Part shown: piece by piece, positions 1 to 4,671 of the stretch
How the letters are laid out: each line of letters starts with the position of its first letter
Numbering within the stretch: the stretch's first letter is position 1
Assembly (NCBI GenBank): GCA_026391115.1
Contig: JAPLER010000190.1
Location: forward strand, 1 to 5,366
DNA length: 5,366 bases
Source of the DNA: Bacteroidota bacterium
GTDB taxonomy: Bacteria; Bacteroidota; Bacteroidia; Chitinophagales; Chitinophagaceae
Direction: 5' to 3'
Notes under the pieces: generated by a model
The model's database searches: none
What the model saw: the letters and a program-made list of their open reading frames with translations, nothing else
What the model was told of the DNA's origin: nothing
Made by a program: the position numbers and the translations under genes

Positions 1-323
1 TAACTACTTTGTACTATAGGATTGTTGGGGTTGACAATGATGGCAAGTTGTCGTATAGCGAAGTGAGGCAATTAGCAATGGGTAAGGAGCAATTAGCAAT
101 TAGTATTTTTCCTAACCCCGCAAAAGATGTGGTGAATATTAGTTGTAGAGGAATGAAACAAGTGCGAATAATAAATAGTTTAGGACAACAGATTACCACA
201 GGCACGAACCTTAGCAATAATGGTATTATCATCAACACCAAAAACTTTAGTAAGGGCTTATATATTGTGCAAATTATTACTAAAAATAATGAAGCAAAAA
301 ATGAAAAGTTGATAGTTGAATAA
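1..323 (+). CDS. C-terminal end of a T9SS-secreted surface/extracellular protein (5' part outside window)
   Basis: This frame is open from the left edge (first whole codon at 3) to TAA at 321-323, so only the C-terminal ~106 residues are visible. It begins with TLYYRIVGVDNDGKLSYSEV, the typical last strands of a fibronectin-III-like or choice-of-anchor domain. A short linker containing QLAMGKEQLAIS follows. From base 108 comes a type IX secretion C-terminal sorting domain: FPNPAKDVVNI, then VRIINSLGQQI, then FSKGLYIVQI, ending in KLIVE. In that family the domain directs export across the outer membrane by the por/gld T9SS machinery and is then removed or attached to the surface. The catalytic or adhesive part lies upstream, so its function cannot be told. 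No start codon is needed; the TTG at 9 is internal. It is separate from the accB unit, with 188 bp between them. Confidence 0.85.
   Translation, partial: TTLYYRIVGVDNDGKLSYSEVRQLAMGKEQLAISIFPNPAKDVVNISCRGMKQVRIINSLGQQITTGTNLSNNGIIINTKNFSKGLYIVQIITKNNEAKNEKLIVE
68..100 (+). repeat. 12-bp direct repeat in the linker before the T9SS domain
   Basis: GCAATTAGCAAT occurs at 68-79 and again at 89-100, exactly 21 bases (7 codons) apart. It encodes QLAM and QLAI in the linker between the last beta domain and the sorting domain. The spacing keeps frame, so the repeat probably arose by slippage in a tolerant linker. Confidence 0.6.
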
Positions 324-511
324 TACACTCAACAATTAATAAATAGACAGACTTGGATAATAGAATAGGCTTTCAAAAAGTAGGCACAAAAAAAGGTGCA
401 GAAAAAGTAGATAATTCAAAAAACAAAAAACCACAAGTTTCGTCATTTCCCCCCTATATTGCAGCTCTTTTAGGATAAAAACCTTATTTTTTTACCAAAA
501 CTTGCCCAAAA

Positions 512-994
512 ATGGATTTAAAGCAAATACACGAGTTGATTAAAATTGTCAACAAAAGTAACATTGGAGAAATTAGTATAGAAGACAAAGATGGTAAAGT
601 AACCATCAAGCAAAAAGAGGAACAGGTAGTAACTGTTGCTGCTGCTCCACCTCAACAAGTATATAACGTAGCCCCTCAAGCACAGGCTACACCAGTTGCA
701 GCCCCTGCTGCACAAGCTGCTATACCAGTTGCCGCTGCTCCAGTTGCAAGCAACACCATTACTATTAAAAGCCCAATGATTGGTACTTTCTACAGAAAAT
801 CAAGCCCAGATAAACCAGCACTTGTCGAAGTAGGAACAGAAGTTGCTCCAGGTAAAGTAGTTTGTATTATTGAAGCTATGAAACTATTCAATGAAATAGA
901 ATCTGAAGTAAAAGGTAGAATAGTAAAAGTGTTAGTAGAAGATGCTAGCCCTGTAGAGTATGACCAACCTTTGTTTTTGGTAGAGCCTAATTAA
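512..994 (+). CDS. accB: biotin carboxyl carrier protein of acetyl-CoA carboxylase (BCCP)
   Basis: This is a 160-residue protein of normal BCCP length. Residues 1-38 form the N-terminal segment (MDLKQIHELIKIVNKSNIGE). Residues ~40-82 are an Ala/Pro/Gln-rich mobile linker. Residues ~83-160 are the biotinyl/lipoyl domain, starting TITIKSPMIGTFYRKSSPD. The biotinylation motif EAMK is at residues 121-124, with Lys124 encoded at 881-883. BirA would attach biotin there, and biotin carboxylase would carboxylate it for transfer to an acyl-CoA by a carboxyltransferase that is not in this window. ATG at 512 is chosen because it gives the canonical MDLKQI start; the bases before it (TTGCCCAAAA) contain no Shine-Dalgarno sequence, as is usual in Bacteroidota. 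accC follows on the same strand, but 464 bp away because another gene is lodged between them. Confidence 0.95.
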   Translation: MDLKQIHELIKIVNKSNIGEISIEDKDGKVTIKQKEEQVVTVAAAPPQQVYNVAPQAQATPVAAPAAQAAIPVAAAPVASNTITIKSPMIGTFYRKSSPDKPALVEVGTEVAPGKVVCIIEAMKLFNEIESEVKGRIVKVLVEDASPVEYDQPLFLVEPN

Positions 995-999
995 TGAGA

Positions 1000-1032
1000 T
1001 AATTTGGTGATGTGATAATTTGATAATTATGA
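1000..1032 (+). repeat. left arm of the cassette inverted repeat
   Basis: This arm starts 5 bases after the accB stop codon (992-994) and runs into the ATG at 1029. Together with the two bases before it, it holds three GATAATT units (starting at 998, 1014 and 1022), so the arm itself is built of short direct repeats. In RNA it would pair with 1420-1451 and mask the start of the four-helix-bundle gene. Confidence 0.65.
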
Positions 1033-1388
1033 AAAAAGAGAATATTGAGAATAATCCAATACTAAAACTCTCTTTTGAGTTCTCACTATTAATTGTTGAA
1101 TATTGTGAATTATTAGAGTCGAATAAAAAGTATGTAATTGCTCGACAGCTTCTAAAATCCGGAACTTCTATTGGAGCAAATGCAATGGAAGCTCAAAATT
1201 CAGAGAGTAAAGCAGATTTTATTCATAAAATGAAAATAGCTGCAAAAGAGGCTGAAGAAACACAATATTGGCTTTTGATTTGTTCCCTATCAAATAATTA
1301 TCCTAACTGCGATTTTCTGCTCTCAAAATTAGAATCAGTTGGAAAAATTTTAAGCAGTATTATCTCATCATCAAAAAAAATTAATTAA
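1029..1388 (+). CDS. four-helix bundle protein of the 23S rRNA intervening-sequence (S23) family
   Basis: This is a 119-residue, all-helical protein. It shows the family signature: ARQLLKSGTSIGANAMEA at residues 38-55, SKADFIHKMKIAAKEAEETQ around 60-79, then YWLLI. These match the conserved blocks of the TIGR02436-type four-helix bundle family, whose members are encoded in rRNA IVS elements and whose relative Avd works with reverse transcriptases in diversity-generating retroelements. The molecular role of stand-alone members is unknown; nucleic-acid binding is suspected. No reverse transcriptase or variable/template repeat is visible here. ATG at 1029 is preferred over an in-frame TTG at 1020 because it gives the usual MKKEN start. 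The gene lies between accB and accC, inside inverted repeats, and is unlikely to be part of carboxylase function. Confidence 0.85.
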   Translation: MKKENIENNPILKLSFEFSLLIVEYCELLESNKKYVIARQLLKSGTSIGANAMEAQNSESKADFIHKMKIAAKEAEETQYWLLICSLSNNYPNCDFLLSKLESVGKILSSIISSSKKIN

Positions 1389-1419
1389 TCAATGTGTGTT
1401 TGCCAATATAATGGCATTA

Positions 1420-1451
1420 TCATATTAACAAATTATCACATCATCACATTA
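1420..1451 (+). repeat. right arm of the cassette inverted repeat
   Basis: This arm is complementary to 1000-1032, with the perfect 15-base core at 1429-1443. It ends 7 bases before the accC ATG at 1459. A stem formed here, or cut here by a double-strand RNase, would sit at the accC translation start and could uncouple accC from accB. Confidence 0.65.
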
Positions 1452-1458
1452 AAAAATT

Positions 1459-1992
1459 ATGTTTAAAAAAATATTAATCGCCAACAGAGGTGAGATTGCA
1501 CTACGTGTAATAAGAACCTGTAGAGAAATGGGCATTAAAACTGTTGCAGTTTATTCTACAGCAGATAAAGATAGCCTACACGTTCGTTTTGCAGATGAAG
1601 CTGTTTGTATTGGTAAGCCAGCAAGTATGGATAGTTACCTGAATATTCCACACATTATGGCTGCTGCCGAAATTACAAATGCAGATGCTATACATCCTGG
1701 TTATGGTTTCTTAGCAGAGAATGCAAAATTCTCTCAAATATGTGCCGACCACGGCATTAAATTTATTGGCCCTACTCCTGCAATGATTAATGGAATGGGT
1801 GATAAAATTACTGCTAAAGAAACAATGATAAAGGCTGGAGTGCCTGTTGTTCCTGGTTCTGGTGGATTATTAGAAAGTGTAGATCAAGCAAAAGATTTAG
1901 CTAAAAATGTTGTTGGTTACCCAGTAATTCTTAAAGCAACTGCAGGTGGTGGTGGTAAAGGAATGCGTGTTGTTTGGGAAGAAAGTGATTAA
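1459..1992 (+). CDS. accC: biotin carboxylase, N-terminal fragment (reading frame broken by a duplication)
   Basis: This is the N-terminal part of the biotin carboxylase subunit, which uses ATP and bicarbonate to carboxylate the biotin of BCCP. The visible part is 177 residues. It carries the N-terminal biotin carboxylase domain (MFKKILIANRGEIALRVIRT, then IHPGYGFLAEN around residues 79-88). It also starts the ATP-grasp domain: Lys116 in MGDK, Lys159 in ILKATAGGGGKG, and the glycine-rich loop at 163-168. These positions agree with E. coli AccC numbering. After residue 176 the frame runs into TAA at 1990-1992, caused by a 58-bp tandem duplication (period 58, not divisible by three). Skipping one copy joins it to the downstream fragment to give a 446-residue protein, the family's usual length. 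As written, the product would lack most of the ATP-grasp domain and be inactive. ATG 1459 gives the canonical start. Confidence 0.9.
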   Translation: MFKKILIANRGEIALRVIRTCREMGIKTVAVYSTADKDSLHVRFADEAVCIGKPASMDSYLNIPHIMAAAEITNADAIHPGYGFLAENAKFSQICADHGIKFIGPTPAMINGMGDKITAKETMIKAGVPVVPGSGGLLESVDQAKDLAKNVVGYPVILKATAGGGGKGMRVVWEESD

Positions 1993-2046
1993 AGCAACTG
2001 CTGGTGGTGGTGGTAAAGGAATGAGAGTAGTGTGGGAGGAAAGTGA
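1931..2046 (+). repeat. 58-bp diverged tandem duplication inside accC
   Basis: Copy 1 is 1931-1988 and copy 2 is 1989-2046. They match at 52 of 58 bases. The six differences fall in five codons and all are synonymous: GCA/GCT, CGT/AGA, GTT/GTA, GTT/GTG and GAA/GAG. Both copies encode KATAGGGGKGMRVVWEES, the ATP-grasp glycine loop. The extra 58 bases shift the frame by one and create the stop at 1990. Purely synonymous divergence means each copy was shaped by selection in an intact gene before they were joined. That suggests a junction of two accC alleles, or an assembly join, rather than simple slippage. Confidence 0.9.
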
Positions 2047-2857
2047 AATTGAAAAAGCATATAATACTGCAAAAGCAGAAGCTGCAGCATCGTTTAAAAA
2101 TGATGGAATTTATATGGAAAAGTTTGTCGAAGAACCTCGCCATATAGAAATACAAGTTGCAGGAGACCAATACGGTCAGATTTGTCATTTAAGCGAAAGG
2201 GATTGTAGTATTCAACGTCGTCATCAAAAATTAGTAGAGGAAAGTCCATCTCCTTTTATGACACCAGAATTGCGTAAAGCAATGGGTGATGCTGCTATTA
2301 AAGCTGCAAGTGCTATTAATTATGAAAGTGTTGGTACTATTGAGTTTCTTGTAGACAAGCATCGCAATTTTTACTTTATGGAAATGAATACTCGTATTCA
2401 AGTAGAACATTGCGTTACAGAAGAAGTAATCAACTTTGACTTAATTAAAGAACAAATCAAAATTGCTGCTGGAGAAAAAATATCTGGTGCTAATTATCAA
2501 CCAAGTATGTGTGCTATTGAGTGCAGAATTAATGCAGAAGATCCATACAATGATTTTAGACCAAGCCCAGGAAAAATTACTTATTTAAATACGCCTGGTG
2601 GTCATGGTGTGAGAGTTGATAGCCACGTGTACGCAGGTTATGTTATCCCTCCATATTACGATAGTATGATAGGAAAATTAATAACTGTAGCAAGAACAAG
2701 AGACGAGTCATTAAATACAATGTATAGAGCTTTGAGTGAATATGTCATTGAAGGTATCAAAACAACCATTCCTTTTCATTTGCAATTAATGCAAAACGAA
2801 GATTTTAGAAGCGGTAATTTTACTACCAAATTCTTGGAAAGCTTTACAATGAAGTAA
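1988..2857 (+). CDS. accC: biotin carboxylase, C-terminal fragment (continuation of accC)
   Basis: From 1988 the shifted frame carries the rest of biotin carboxylase to TAA at 2855-2857. In numbering of the restored 446-residue protein it shows His209 (RHIEIQV), Gln233/His236/Lys238 (CSIQRRHQKLVEESPSP) and Glu276. It also has Glu289 and the catalytic-loop Arg293 in MEMNTRIQVEH, the Arg of CRINAEDP (~337), and the C-terminal GVRVDSHVYAGY and PPYYDSMIGKL. All expected ATP, bicarbonate and biotin-binding residues are present, so nothing but the duplication spoils the gene. The first in-frame ATG within the homologous part is at 2021, inside the glycine loop, so independent translation would not give an enzyme. 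The operon ends 25 bases later in a terminator hairpin. Confidence 0.9.
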   Translation: MKATAGGGGKGMRVVWEESEIEKAYNTAKAEAAASFKNDGIYMEKFVEEPRHIEIQVAGDQYGQICHLSERDCSIQRRHQKLVEESPSPFMTPELRKAMGDAAIKAASAINYESVGTIEFLVDKHRNFYFMEMNTRIQVEHCVTEEVINFDLIKEQIKIAAGEKISGANYQPSMCAIECRINAEDPYNDFRPSPGKITYLNTPGGHGVRVDSHVYAGYVIPPYYDSMIGKLITVARTRDESLNTMYRALSEYVIEGIKTTIPFHLQLMQNEDFRSGNFTTKFLESFTMK

Positions 2858-2881
2858 TCGACTGTTTAAAAACAACATATC

Positions 2882-2921
2882 ATCCCACTAAATATAATAT
2901 CTTTTTAGTGGGATTTTTTTT
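2882..2921 (+). terminator. intrinsic terminator of the acc operon
   Basis: ATCCCACTAAA (2882-2892) pairs perfectly with TTTAGTGGGAT (2904-2914), an 11-bp stem with an 11-base loop, followed by eight T residues (2914-2921). It lies 25 bases after the accC stop codon. There is no T-run on the opposite side, so it works on the plus strand only. Confidence 0.9.
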
Positions 2922-2935
2922 GCTATAGTACTAAC

Positions 2936-2943
2936 TATATTTG
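2936..2943 (+). promoter_or_regulatory. Bacteroidota -7 promoter element (TATATTTG) before the candidate small RNA
   Basis: TATATTTG matches the Bacteroidota -7 consensus TAnnTTTG exactly. A start about 7 bases on, near 2950, would fall right at the first stem of the structured region (2952). The upstream TTTG at 2919-2922 is only 13 bases away, shorter than the usual 19-21, so the -33 contact is weak or absent. Confidence 0.4.
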
Positions 2944-2949
2944 TTAATC

Positions 2950-3082
2950 AAGTACTACTTCAAAACTGTATTTAACCATCTCAGAATATAGTTTTGCAAT
3001 TGTTGATGCTACAGTAGTACAAAAGTCACATCAGGGCGTTTCAGGAAAACGTGTTGTATATAGTTTTCTTGTGGCTTTTTTT
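2950..3082 (+). ncRNA. candidate structured small RNA, unknown family
   Basis: This stretch has no plausible open frame but dense complementarity. Outer stem: GTACTACT (2952-2959) with AGTAGTAC (3013-3020), 8 perfect pairs. Inside it is a hairpin, 2961-2972 with 2985-2996, of 12 pairs including one G-U. Directly after the outer stem, 3021-3030 pairs with 3070-3079 (10 pairs, one G-U), enclosing a small hairpin GCGTTT/AAACGT, and T residues follow. A consensus -7 element ends 7 bases upstream. Together these outline a transcript of about 130 bases ending in its own terminator. It does not show the conserved SRP RNA core (GGAAGGAAGCA-like) or tmRNA tag features, and I do not recognise a family. 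Alternatives are a long leader of the KOW gene or chance pairing in AT-rich DNA. Confidence 0.4.
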
Positions 3083-3091
3083 GTTTTTTTT
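3021..3091 (+). terminator. probable intrinsic terminator with a long structured loop
   Basis: AAAAGTCACA (3021-3030) pairs with TGTGGCTTTT (3070-3079) with one G-U pair. T residues run from 3076 to 3082 and again from 3084 to 3091. The 39-base loop holds a smaller hairpin (3037-3042 with 3047-3052). It lies 118 bases before the next gene, so it would end an upstream transcript rather than control that gene closely. Confidence 0.5.
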
Positions 3092-3121
3092 CACAAAAAA
3101 AAGAAATGAAAGATAAATTTG
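3089..3121 (+). promoter_or_regulatory. probable promoter of the KOW-HEAT unit
   Basis: TAAATTTG at 3114-3121 matches TAnnTTTG exactly. TTTC at 3089-3092 lies 21 bases upstream, close to the -33 TTTG consensus in sequence and at the right spacing. A start near 3128 would give a leader of about 80 bases before the ATG at 3210. Confidence 0.45.
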
Positions 3122-3155
3122 ATAGAATAGTTATAAAATATTACCAATACAAAAT

Positions 3156-3172
3156 GTAGTAATCAATACTAC
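3156..3172 (+). other. small hairpin in the leader of the KOW gene
   Basis: GTAGTA (3156-3161) pairs with TACTAC (3167-3172) around a 5-base loop. The sequence AATCAATACTAC (3161-3172) closely echoes AATCAAGTACTAC (2946-2958), the first arm of the candidate small RNA. No T-run follows, so it is not a terminator. Confidence 0.35.
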
Positions 3173-3209
3173 CTAAGTGATAAAAATTGTCCCCTTAAAC
3201 TTTTAGACA

Positions 3210-3410
3210 ATGACAAATATTAAAATACCACAACAATTACAAGATGGCGACCAATGCAAGGTAGTGGCAGGGTCACATAAAGGAAAACAAGGAAAGGTAA
3301 CGGATATTAACCTTAGCAAAACAGGACATATAACTATTACAGTAGTACAACAAAATGGTGTGCGATTTAAAACCCTTGGTAGGAATGTTGTTGTTGATGC
3401 TCTTGATTAA
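3210..3410 (+). CDS. small KOW-domain protein, probable RNA/ribosome-associated
   Basis: This is a 66-residue protein. Residues ~12-40 are a KOW motif: DGDQCKVVAGSHKGKQGKV, with the glycine pairs and lysines also seen in ribosomal protein L24 and NusG. The remainder (ITITVVQQNGVRFKTLGRNV) would complete a small beta-barrel. KOW domains bind RNA or ribosomal protein, so a role on RNA is inferred from the family, not shown. It is too short for L24 or NusG and stands outside a ribosomal operon. It is followed after 15 bases by a HEAT-repeat gene on the same strand, so the two are almost certainly co-transcribed. ATG 3210 is the only reasonable start; no Shine-Dalgarno sequence precedes it. Confidence 0.8.
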   Translation: MTNIKIPQQLQDGDQCKVVAGSHKGKQGKVTDINLSKTGHITITVVQQNGVRFKTLGRNVVVDALD

Positions 3411-3425
3411 TTTTATATTTTTTAT

Positions 3426-3944
3426 ATGACCATTAAAGCAATATTAACAGACAAGCAACTTAAAACAAAAGCTAAAACTGAAGCAATTAGTCAACTGCTC
3501 CTTGATAACAAAATAAAGATTGAAGAAATAATAGAAGTTGCAAAAGCTAGTAAAGATGCAGATAAAGCAACTTGTATTGAAGCTATTGAATTTGCTACAA
3601 AACAGCAACCACAAATTGCATCTTTAGCTTGCTTGCAATTTGTTACAATAACGCTTACAGAAAAAGCACCAAGAGTAAAATGGGAGTCAGCAAAAGTAAT
3701 TGGTAATATTGCACATCTTTATCCAACTAAATTAAACGATGCTATAAACAATTTGCTTGTTAATACTGAGTTTTCTGGCACAGTAGTAAGATGGAGTGCT
3801 GCTTTTGCTTTAGGAGAAATTATTAAACTAAAAACCAAACTAAACAAAGATTTGGTGCCTGCATTAGAAGCAATTTGTAGCAGAGAAGAGCAAAACAGTA
3901 TTAAGAAAATATATATGGCAGCATTAAAAAAAGCAACTATGTAA
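3426..3944 (+). CDS. HEAT-repeat protein, function unknown
   Basis: This is a 172-residue, wholly helical soluble protein with no signal peptide or membrane segment. Two HEAT-like units are clear: residues ~80-112 (KAPRVKWESAKVIGNIAHLY, then LNDAINNLL) and ~118-150 (GTVVRWSAAFALGEIIKL, then LVPALEAI). Each has the typical R/W-(E/S)-A-x-x-(L/I)-G helix pattern. Weaker helical pairs lie at ~12-75 and 155-170. HEAT repeats form a curved scaffold for binding other proteins, so a binding or adaptor role is likely but the partner is unknown. The tight link to the KOW gene (15-base gap) suggests the two act together, perhaps at the ribosome or on an RNA. Its last codons and stop lie inside the terminator hairpin. 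Confidence 0.8.
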   Translation: MTIKAILTDKQLKTKAKTEAISQLLLDNKIKIEEIIEVAKASKDADKATCIEAIEFATKQQPQIASLACLQFVTITLTEKAPRVKWESAKVIGNIAHLYPTKLNDAINNLLVNTEFSGTVVRWSAAFALGEIIKLKTKLNKDLVPALEAICSREEQNSIKKIYMAALKKATM

Positions 3945-3957
3945 TAGTTGCTTTTTT
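3927..3957 (+). terminator. bidirectional terminator overlapping the HEAT-gene stop codon
   Basis: AAAAAAGCAACTAT (3927-3940) pairs with ATAGTTGCTTTTTT (3944-3957), 14 perfect pairs around the three-base loop GTA. The TAA stop (3942-3944) sits at the tip, so the last codons of the gene form the 5' arm. A-run and T-run flank both sides, so it can also stop transcription arriving on the minus strand from the mutase region. Confidence 0.9.
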
Positions 3958-3986
3958 ATATTTATAAATATAATTTTAAAATAAAA

Positions 3987-4061
3987 CTACATATTCCTTC
4001 TATACTTCCCACCCACTTCATATAAAGCATTGGTAATTTTCCCATAGTTGAAATGATTAAT
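3987..4061 (-). pseudogene. detached second copy of the last 24 codons of the IcmF-type mutase
   Basis: Read on the minus strand this encodes a 24-residue tail and TAG: INHFNYGKITNALYEVGGKY, then RRNM. The intact mutase end at 4672-4731 reads LGQITNALYEVGGQYRRNM and TAA. At DNA level 3988-4060 matches 4673-4745 at 63 of 73 bases, and the part nearest the stop (3988-4044) at 53 of 57. Similarity starts at the stop codon and fades upstream, where the amino acids diverge (HFNY against YCSL). It has no start codon and follows the stop of the secreted-protein gene in the same frame. It is a remnant or displaced gene end, not a gene by itself. Confidence 0.85.
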
Positions 4062-4661
4062 TTAGCCTCCAACCTCATTTACCTCAAAATCAAAATACTG
4101 TTTCGTAGCAAGGTTTATTTTAAAACGAAAGCAGCAATTGCCACCATCAGCATAAATACTTAGCTCTTTTTTCCACCTTTCTCCGCATATTATGCTATGG
4201 CAATATGTGACATTTACAAAAACAAATCTTTGCTTTTTCAAATTAGAGAATGGTATTAGTTGCTTGATATAATGCTCTTGATAAAATAATGATTTCGATA
4301 AAGAGTCAGTTCGTTTATAAATAATGTCTTCTTTGTTTTTAAATAACTTCATTGCTTTCCAAAGGCTGTCTAATATTATTAGGTCAACTTTCCTATCCAA
4401 TAAACTTATATCACCTAATTTTTTTTCAATCATCACAATCCTTAAAACACTATCAATAGTTTTTAAATCCTTTTGACTAAGAATTGTACTAAAATTATTC
4501 GAGTCAATGTAAATACTTTGATGATTGTCTTTCTTGTTAAATTCAATAATAGAAGTAGTTGCAGTATCAAACTCCAACTTGTTTTTTGTTTGAGAAAACA
4601 AGTTGACTGATACAACAAGTAATAAACCAATTAGAAACATTTTACATCTTACATTCAACAT
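4062..4661 (-). CDS. small secreted protein of unknown function, inserted between two copies of the mutase tail
   Basis: This is a 199-residue protein. It starts with a classic signal peptide: a basic MLNVRCK, hydrophobic FLIGLLLVVSVNLF, and a likely cut near residues 22-24. The mature part is rich in Lys, Asp and Ile, without recognised catalytic motifs. Its C-terminal block (residues ~169-199: IYADGGNCCFRFKINLATKQ, then YFDFEVN) resembles, from memory, the ends of a widespread set of short exported Bacteroidota proteins (DGGNxxFxxKINL pattern). I cannot name a family. Cysteines in GGNCC and YCHSIICGE could form disulfides in the periplasm. ATG 4661 is preferred over the upstream ATG at 4730, which would overlap the mutase and bury the signal peptide. 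It begins 10 bases after the mutase stop, so co-transcription is likely. Confidence 0.7.
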   Translation of the reverse strand: MLNVRCKMFLIGLLLVVSVNLFSQTKNKLEFDTATTSIIEFNKKDNHQSIYIDSNNFSTILSQKDLKTIDSVLRIVMIEKKLGDISLLDRKVDLIILDSLWKAMKLFKNKEDIIYKRTDSLSKSLFYQEHYIKQLIPFSNLKKQRFVFVNVTYCHSIICGERWKKELSIYADGGNCCFRFKINLATKQYFDFEVNEVGG

Positions 4662-4671
4662 CTTGAAAGAT

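Larger units (their letters stand above)
1000..1451 (+). mobile_element. candidate IVS-like cassette: four-helix-bundle gene enclosed by long inverted repeats
   Basis: The segment between accB and accC has complementary ends. Bases 1000-1027 pair with 1424-1451 over 28 positions with two mismatches (1004/1447 and 1023/1428) and one G-U (1007/1444). The core TGATGTGATAATTTG (1008-1022) is a perfect 15-base match to the complement of 1429-1443. Bulging base 1028 adds pairs 1029-1032 with 1420-1423, which include the start codon of the enclosed gene. The enclosed gene belongs to the family encoded by intervening sequences (IVS) of 23S rRNA, where similar complementary ends form a stem that RNase III cuts. 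That makes this look like the same kind of element placed in an mRNA operon. Mobility is inferred; no transposase, target duplication or second copy is visible here. Confidence 0.5.

Noticed and set aside
14..328. Minus-strand open frame opposite the T9SS gene
   Set aside because: It mirrors the real gene; the plus strand shows a clear sorting domain and the minus product has no recognisable feature.
384..399. GCAC/GTGC hairpin after the T9SS gene as a terminator
   Set aside because: Only four base pairs and no T-run follows on the plus strand.
438..462. TATATTGC with TTTC upstream as the accB promoter
   Set aside because: The match to TAnnTTTG is poor and the spacing to the upstream element (13 bases) is too short; the accB promoter was not located with confidence.
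1020..1028. TTG at 1020 as start of the four-helix-bundle gene
   Set aside because: It adds only three residues to a good ATG start (MKKEN) and lies inside the repeat arm.
1029..1388. Four-helix-bundle gene as the Avd accessory gene of a diversity-generating retroelement
   Set aside because: No reverse transcriptase, template repeat or variable repeat is visible in the window.
1401..1416. TGCCA/TGGCA hairpin downstream of the four-helix-bundle gene as terminator
   Set aside because: Five base pairs without a T-run; more likely part of the cassette's internal structure or chance.
1940..2050. Programmed frameshifting to express full-length AccC
   Set aside because: The two frames overlap by a whole duplicated 58-bp unit, not at a slippery site; any shift would leave a doubled glycine loop. 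A duplication or assembly join explains the data better.
2950..3082. SRP RNA, tmRNA or 6S RNA
   Set aside because: The SRP core sequence, a tmRNA tag frame and tRNA-like ends, and a 6S-like long rod with open bubble are all absent.
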